Origin: Lingula anatina
Lineage: Eukaryota > Brachiopoda > Lingulata > Lingulida > Lingulidae
Direction of reading: 5' to 3'
Length of the DNA: 23,299 nt
Assembly (NCBI RefSeq): GCF_001039355.2
Contig: NW_019776057.1
Span: forward strand, 329,318-352,616
The position numbers and the translations under genes were made by a program. The notes below the pieces were generated by a model. That model ran no database searches. It saw only the letters and a list, made by a program, of their open reading frames with translations, and had not been told where the DNA came from. How positions within the stretch are numbered: position 1 is the stretch's first letter; each line of letters starts with the position of its first letter. Below, piece after piece: positions 12,701 to 18,700 of the stretch.

Positions 12701-15700
12701 AATTTAGATTTCTTTCAATACATCTACTTTTCCCCCATTGTGAGTGCATATCTAGCTATAGGCATAATACAGCAGAGTTAAGGAACCTACTAAATAAAAT
12801 ACTATATTGCAACAAAACAAACATTAATATGCAAAGAATATCAGCAGACAATATAACAGACAAGCATGCCTTAAACCATAGTGAATGACCAACAAAGCAA
12901 TGCCATGCTCATTTACAAGGTTCTTTTTCATTAAGGGTTTTTCTACTGATCTACAGAATATACATATTCACTTCTTGGTATACTAAAATAATTAAATCCC
13001 ACCACGAATTCCTATAATTGATATCTCATACAAATTTTCTATCTATTTTTAAGTTTGCATACAGGGAGACAAGAAATAAGGAACTAAAGCAGTAACTACT
13101 ATATGATTAACCTAAAATTTTTACCTCCATCTTCTTGAACCTTTGCACTGGCAGTTGGCGTGACTTTGACACATTCACTTTCACATTCAGCCTTTGACTT
13201 GAAGTTGTTTTCGTTGGCATTGCATCCGCCATATTGGAACAGCTCACAAAGCTTAATCTCCTGGTTATAGTACCAACGGGGCACCAAAGCTTTACATGGA
13301 CCAACCTTTTTAGGTTGGCTGCATTTGTCCAGTGTTAGAACTGGAAAACACCATGAAAATATATAATGTTCATTCACAAAATTTATTTAGAAGTATAATT
13401 TTGTCATGCTAAGGCAACTGCCCGTATACTGTTAATTTAAGTTTTTAAAAATTCAACTTGATTTAGCACATGAAGAAAAAAGATAACACAGCAATACTGA
13501 TATTTTCATATTGCAACAAGTGGAACAGGCTCAAACTGTTACAAAAATATATATTTAGAGCTCTTACCAGGTAATTTTGCTCCAGAGCATATTTGTAAGC
13601 ATTCAGTTTGGGTGTCAAATCTGTTACCATTTCCAAAACATCCACCAAAGTCAAACAGCTTGCACTGTCCATCCCTCTGGTCAAAGTACCATTTTCTAAA
13701 CAGATCTTTACATGGCCCAGGGTCTTTGGGTAGGCTGCAGACTTCTATTTGAAAATTAAATATAAGTTTGATACTTAATTACAGACATGTTTACAGGGTT
13801 TTCAAAGAAGTTGTAGGAAGCACATCTGGTGGATAGGTTGATATAACTGTTTTGAAGCACCACCTACTGTGAAAGGAGTGTTTATTATGGATACTTGCTA
13901 AAGATTGCTGTCTCTCCATGACTCCTATTTGAAGAATTAATGTTAAGACTTTAAATTTATTCTCAAGAAGATACAAACTTTGAAAATAACAACATGGTTG
14001 CACTGGGTATGCTAATTTCAATTAAAATATATTGGACTAAACCTTGACCACTGTTGTGCTTCCACAATCATGCAATTGTTATCAGTGTATAAGCTCATAT
14101 TTCATCTCATACCTCGGTCTTTGCTGTAGCCTTCAAAACAGGTGAGGAAATGATACAGGTTGTCTTTGAATTTGTTATGCACATTTAACTTTTATTTAGA
14201 TTTTGGCCGTTTCATGTTAAGACAGACTCTTACCTTGTGAAGGTTTCTTATGTGTGACTTTTGTCTCTTCCCTGATCTTCTTCAGACATTTTCTTTCACA
14301 GTCAGCTGATGTTAGGAACCTGTTTTCATTGCCAAAACAGCCACCATATAAAAACTTGGAGCAGGTGCCAGTCCTGGTATCAAAGTACCACCTCCTGAAG
14401 GTACCCTTGCATGGACCAGTCACTTCAGGTAGTTTACAAGTGTCTGCAAAACATTTTAAGAAAATTGGCATCAGGCATTTTTCTAGGCAGGCAAATCTAA
14501 CACAACTAAAATGTGTCTGTACAGCTGTCAAAATAATATATCTTATTTCAAAATAAAGATCTTAAAGATGATAAAAAGTTGTTACTATCTTGAGTAAGCA
14601 AATTAGGGGTACATCATTTCATAGCTGTGATTAAAAATTATTTCCTCTTAATGATGTGTGTTATATGATAATTTTACTTACCAACAGCAACATATTTCCT
14701 GCACGACTGTTCACAGGCATCACGAGTCTCAAAGTTGTTCTTATTACCAAGACAGCCACCATATGTGAATGTTTTACAAGACCTAGTCTTCTGGTCAAAG
14801 TACCAGCGTGACAAGTTTTGCTGACACCCACCTCGTACCACAGGAAGCAGACAAACACCTGAAAAGAGATTATATAAAAATCAATCCATAAATGAGTTAA
14901 TTTCTAGAATGTTACTTTTTGACATGAGAAATTATAAGTCAGATAAATCTAAATAAAATGTGTATGGTTCTGAACAATTGTCAAAGTTTCAGTTCTACCT
15001 AACAGAGCAGTTGGCAGAACAGCAGTAAGCAGAATCTAAATTTCTAATTGACAGCTATAGAATATGAAAAAATTAACTAAGTATAGGTCTGAAATATAGC
15101 TGTTTATCAGAAATATTGGATCATAACTAGATAACATGTCAGAGAATCAACTTCCAAGAACATAAAATTATATTTTAAGGTGACATGCAGACACAACAGA
15201 TATAATCACCACCCCTCTCAGTTACCTTCTCCTGGAGGTTCAACACACACTTCCTGACACTGTTCTCTGGAGTCAAAGCGATTGTCGTTGCCATCACAGC
15301 CGCCATACCAGAACCTGTTACAGCCACCATAGGTGGTGTCAAAGAACCACTTCACCTTGAATCTACGACATTTGCCCATCTGGCCAGGCATGGTACAGAA
15401 ATCTGATATGATAAATAAAATCTTTTTTTAATACACGCTAATATAAAATTTACAAAAAGACCTGCATTGTAATTTGAAGTTAAGATCAAAATAGTGAATT
15501 CTACAGCATCAGATGAGAAAATTATGAGCAAAATTAACCCTAAAGATTCATTTTTTCTAAACAAAGTTTTCAATAAAATATAAAATATGACAGATCTCAA
15601 GAATTGACAGTCACAGAGTTGTCTCCATACCCTTAACATACAGCACGCCATCACATCCCTCAAGATCTGGTCCTGTTGCTGCCACCACACTGTTTGGACA

Positions 15701-18700
15701 ACAACCAAATGTACTCCTCACACATGCTGCAGAAGTACAAGGTAAGCAATTAAATGCACAGTAAGCAATATAAATACATATTGTGACAACTGCTTGCATT
15801 AAAAATTTTGTGAAAATTCTGACACACTTTTGACTTGTAATTAGACAAAAGCTTCTTAGCCATTTCAAAAATTCACAACAGGTCATGAAAAATATCTTTT
15901 TGTTTAAACAAACTAAAAAAAAATCAGAAACCAACCTAAAATAAACAAGTATTATTTGAAATATATTAACTAACACGCCCCAATGTCTATAATTCCAAAA
16001 GTAATAACTTACGGACTGTATCTCTATCTATACATCCAGCAAACTGTGTGCCCTGAGCTGCAGTGGCGCCATCTGGACAACATCCATAGAATGTCACGTC
16101 ACATCCTGGTAAACTGGTGTCTTCCTCAGGCAAGCACCCAGCAAAGCCTAATTTTTTTTACAATTATCATTTAAGAATCCCATCAGAATTTATTGAATAA
16201 GATAAAATCAGGGAACCTGTAACTTAAGTTTTATTAATTCTGCTAATCCAACTGACAGCGATATCTCAAAGAAAAACCATGTATCAGTGATGCAAAATTA
16301 AACATTGCTAGGGAAATTTTTTGTGATATCAATGAAACAGAATCAGAAAAGGTGTATCATTTACTATGCTTGCAGCTAAAGGTTTAATAGGTGAACCACA
16401 AGACCAGTATTAGTTTGGTATAAGTCAACAGCAAAACTTACCTGGTCCCTGTGACGGTGTTTTCTGGTCTGGGCAGCAGCCAAAGAAAGTGTGGGAGCAG
16501 TTCACTGCTGCAGGTGTCACTGCCACCTCATTGGAGCTGTCAATGACTGGCTGTGTCTCTGGACAGCCTTCCTTGCCTGGTCCTCTAGCAGACGTCACAC
16601 CATCAGCACAGCAGCCATGCTGGGTTCCTGCACAGCCACCAACAAGTTTCTGCGCAGAAAAAACATTACATTGGTAAATGGTTAATCCAAGTGTGTTATT
16701 CAGATATCGGGGAAAGGCAAACTTTTCAAACATTTTTCTAACAATCATAACTAAATCTTTACAGATAAAGGGCCATATGAGCTATTTCAAATTGCTACCC
16801 AGGTCTGGAGATGCAAAAACTCATTGTTTCATAACTCTACCAATTATTTCTCCCTCTAGCAAAGGTAAAACAAAAACTTACTGTTTCTGGACATCCAGCC
16901 TTATTTGGGCCAAGAGCAGTAGTTTCCCCATCAGCACAGCAGCCATGTTGTGTTCCTGCACAGCCACCAACCAGCACAGGACAACCAAGTTTGTCTTCAT
17001 CCAGAGCAGCTGTTATACCATCCTCACAACAACCAAACTGAGTTCCTTGACAGCCGCCAACAAGTTCCTTCAGGACACGAAAAATGAGGAGAAAATAAAC
17101 ACTACATTATAAAAAATAAATGTTCTCTCTTGCACACTGTATCCAATCCCTCGTATAAGAATATGAATGAATTAAGAAAAGCATTAAAATATTCAAGATG
17201 TTCAGGAAAAGTAGTCCATGCATGCACAGACACAATGTGTTCAATAGTTAAAGTACCTTCTCGGGGCAACCTTCTTGATCTGGTCCACTGGCAAACATCA
17301 GGCCATCAGCACAGCAGCCATGCTCAGTACCTGCACAGCCACCAACAATTTCCTAGAAATACATGTTTGCAAGTTATTGTTTAATAACAGAATATTTTTA
17401 AAAAATAATTGAATAAATAATGGTTGAAAAAAAAACTGAATATTTCTTCATAAATACCTATACTGAATGATATTGGATACAAATGTAGCATACCACTTCA
17501 GGACACCCAGCCTTATCTGGTCCCAATGCAGATGTCACACCATCAGCACAGCAGCCATGTTGGGTGCCTGCACAACCACCGACAAGTTTCTGAAAACAAT
17601 TATATAAGATTAATTTATCCAAAGACTAAATCTCAATATCAAAAAACTACTTTCATCCTTAAAAAACTAAAATCCTTCTCAATTAAAGCAAAATTGAAAT
17701 CAATTTCTGGGTGTCATACTGATATAAATAAGAATTTGTAAAGTGTTGGCATCTACCATAGATATCATTTCCATTAAGTGAAACACTTAACAAAAACTTA
17801 CTGTTTCTGGACATCCAGCCTTATTTGGGCCAAGAGCAGTAGTTTCCCCATCAGCACAGCAGCCATGTTGTGTTCCTGCACAGCCACCAACCAGCACAGG
17901 ACAACCAAGTTTGTCTTCATCCAGAGCAGCTGTTACACCATCCTCACAACAACCAAACTGAGTTCCTTGGCAGCCACCCACCAAAACCTGGAGACAAATT
18001 GTACTTAATACAATTTTCCTAATCTTTATTTTTGTAAAAACATTTGTTCTAAATCTTGTAATTATGCCACTTCCACTGTAAAACATCATAAGTGCAATAA
18101 TGTAATACAATACTTCCAAGTTTAACTAAAATTGTTCCAAATTAATCGTATTCTAAATCATAAGTAAATCCATACCAAAGAAAATATGTAGCTTTATGTC
18201 ACTCCCCATACCTCATTACTGCCAGTGTCTGGCACTGCCTCACTGCTGCCATCTGGTGTAAACACCTCAGTGACATCTGGTGGGAGTGGTGTTGAGGCAG
18301 ACAGTGGAGTGGTGGCCACTGGTATGCTGGTTTCTACTGTTGTTAGGACCTCCACACCTGGGGTTGGTTTTAGTGCAGTAGGAACATAGGGTCCAGCAAT
18401 CTGCCAATACAAACTTTATTATAAGACGTCTACTTCAAATAACCCTGACACTTTGATATGTACAAATAGATTCATTAAAATTTACATGATTGTATAGATG
18501 TTTGTGAAATTAAGTCTTTATGGGTCCTTTTGTGGTAAATATTTGTTCCCATAATATGTTGGTCTACAGTCACCACATCAGTTGCAGTGGAAAAGTATAA
18601 ATGATCTTGAGATTATATTTTTCAATCTAAAAAATCGCAAGACAATGAAATTATCTTAATGATAGCACTTGCCTTCTTAGTGGTTTGTTCTATTTCCTTC

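Noticed and set aside
14113-14188. Minus-strand open segment with donor GTATGAG between Kunitz 3 and Kunitz 4
   Set aside because: The acceptor has no pyrimidine tract, only one cysteine is encoded, the phase does not fit the neighbours (phase-1) and no Kunitz motif is complete.
16678-17112. Longest plus-strand open frame, 144 codons
   Set aside because: It is the antisense shadow of exon 10; the same shadow repeats at 17778-18008 over exon 7.
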